Source: Hyphomicrobiaceae bacterium (GTDB lineage: Bacteria > Pseudomonadota > Alphaproteobacteria > Rhizobiales > Methyloligellaceae). From it: a stretch of DNA of 32,711 bases. Below are positions 32,233 through 32,711 of the stretch, piece by piece; position 1 is the stretch's first letter; each line of letters opens with the position of its first letter. The translations under genes were made by a program, and so were the position numbers. The notes beneath the pieces were generated by a model. That model was not told where the DNA came from. It did no database searches and saw only the letters and a program-made list of their open reading frames with translations. The stretch is from NCBI GenBank assembly GCA_028066055.1, contig JALCBY010000033.1:1-32711 (forward strand), given 5' to 3'.

Positions 32233-32711
32233 TCAGCTTTTCCGGGGTGTCTTCGGTGCAGGCTTTCGCGTGCGCCGCGCCGCGGGCTTTCTGACTTTCG
32301 TCGTGCGTGACGAAGCCATCTTGGTTTTTCGCGTTCGCGTCGCAGGCTTGCGCGCCGTTTTCGTCGCCGGTTTTTTTGCAGGCGCCTTCTTCCTTGTCGC
32401 GCGTCGCGTTGTCTTTGCCGCGGCGCGTTTGCGTTTTGGCTTCGGCTCCGGCCGGGGTTCAGGGGCCACCTCTTCCTCAACAGTCGGAACCACCGCGGCG
32501 GCGATCTGTGCCGCCTGACGCTCAAGCTGGATCTGGGTCAGGATTTCCTGCTCGGTTGCGTAGCGTTCAACGGTCTTTTTCAGGATCGCCCGGTAGACGA
32601 GATAGGCGTGGCCCGCGAGACCGATGCCCCAGCCGAGGATCGGCCAGATCGCCCAGAACGTCTCCGGCGACGTGGTCAGGTTGAGGATCACCAGAAGCGT
32701 GTTCACGCCCA
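32233..32711 (-). CDS. 2TM-domain protein with histone H1-like basic tail (5' end beyond the window)
   Basis: At least 159 codons are visible, and the frame is open to the window edge. The first visible part, 'GVNTLLVILNLTTSPETFWAIWPILGWGIGLAGHAYLVY', matches the second half of the 2TM domain (PF13239 type), so the true start and first helix lie outside. A GTG at 32706 is probably internal. Helical 'KKTVERYATEQEILTQIQLERQAAQIAAAVV' follows, then an acidic/Pro hinge (VEEEVAPEPRPEPKPKRK). The tail of roughly 65 residues is very basic, with AAKTTRRATRKKAPAKKPATK-like repeats as in histone H1 or AlgP tails. It is probably an inner-membrane protein with a cytoplasmic tail able to bind nucleic acid; that binding is inference. 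Confidence 0.8.
   Translation of the reverse strand, partial: GVNTLLVILNLTTSPETFWAIWPILGWGIGLAGHAYLVYRAILKKTVERYATEQEILTQIQLERQAAQIAAAVVPTVEEEVAPEPRPEPKPKRKRAAAKTTRRATRKKAPAKKPATKTARKPATRTRKTKMASSRTTKVRKPAARRTRKPAPKTPRKS

Overview
The window looks like a chromosomal segment of an alphaproteobacterium, GC-rich and probably of the Hyphomicrobiales or a neighbouring order. The support is a dnaK-dnaJ-pyrF run, hrcA-grpE divergent from an rph-rdgB-hemW run, an RpoH-type promoter of alphaproteobacterial form, and the rsmI-yraN-gshB run. I cannot name a genus from sequence alone. I found no rRNA, tRNA, CRISPR array, insertion sequence or integrase.

Left third (1-13982), mostly core genes. A truncated CynX-like MFS transporter gene is followed by the minus-strand operon dnaK-dnaJ-pyrF, with a strong RpoH-like promoter ahead of dnaK and a large hairpin between dnaK and dnaJ. 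Divergent from it is a compact plus-strand trio: corA, a secreted retropepsin-like protease and alkB. The minus-strand run hrcA-grpE-VOC protein comes next, so the chaperone genes are split by this trio. Divergent from hrcA, across a 30-bp near-palindrome, runs rph-rdgB-hemW-arfB, then an SRPBCC protein. A convergent lipoprotein gene of the penicillin-binding protein activator (LppC/LpoA) type closes this part.

Middle (about 14.0-29.35 kb), an accessory metabolic block. It lies between the LppC-type gene and rsmI, which are commonly close neighbours in alphaproteobacteria. Six successive minus-strand genes all encode products with export signals: an Ntn-type penicillin V acylase-like amidase, an outer-membrane beta-barrel of the 'neuromedin U' type, a beta-lactamase-fold serine hydrolase, two paralogous alpha/beta hydrolases and an OprB porin. 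A divergent LysR regulator sits at the head. An FNR/FixK-like box precedes the barrel gene. Next come a small membrane protein, then a TRAP transporter (dctP-dctQ-dctM) with a CaiB/BaiF CoA-transferase downstream. A Na/Pi-cotransporter homologue is divergent from dctP. The 482-bp region between dctP and that gene is dense in dyads and holds a 24-bp repeat present twice, 63 bp apart, with the second copy on a likely promoter.

Right end (29.4-32.7 kb), core genes again: rsmI-yraN-gshB, a small secreted protein, and the truncated gene of a 2TM-domain protein with a histone-H1-like basic tail.

The best candidate for an undescribed system is the all-exported hydrolase set (14188-21155) with its LysR gene. 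It has the parts to admit a small amide or ester compound through the outer membrane and cut it in the periplasm. The neighbouring TRAP transporter and CoA-transferase could import and activate a carboxylate product. The substrate and the link between the two halves are inference.
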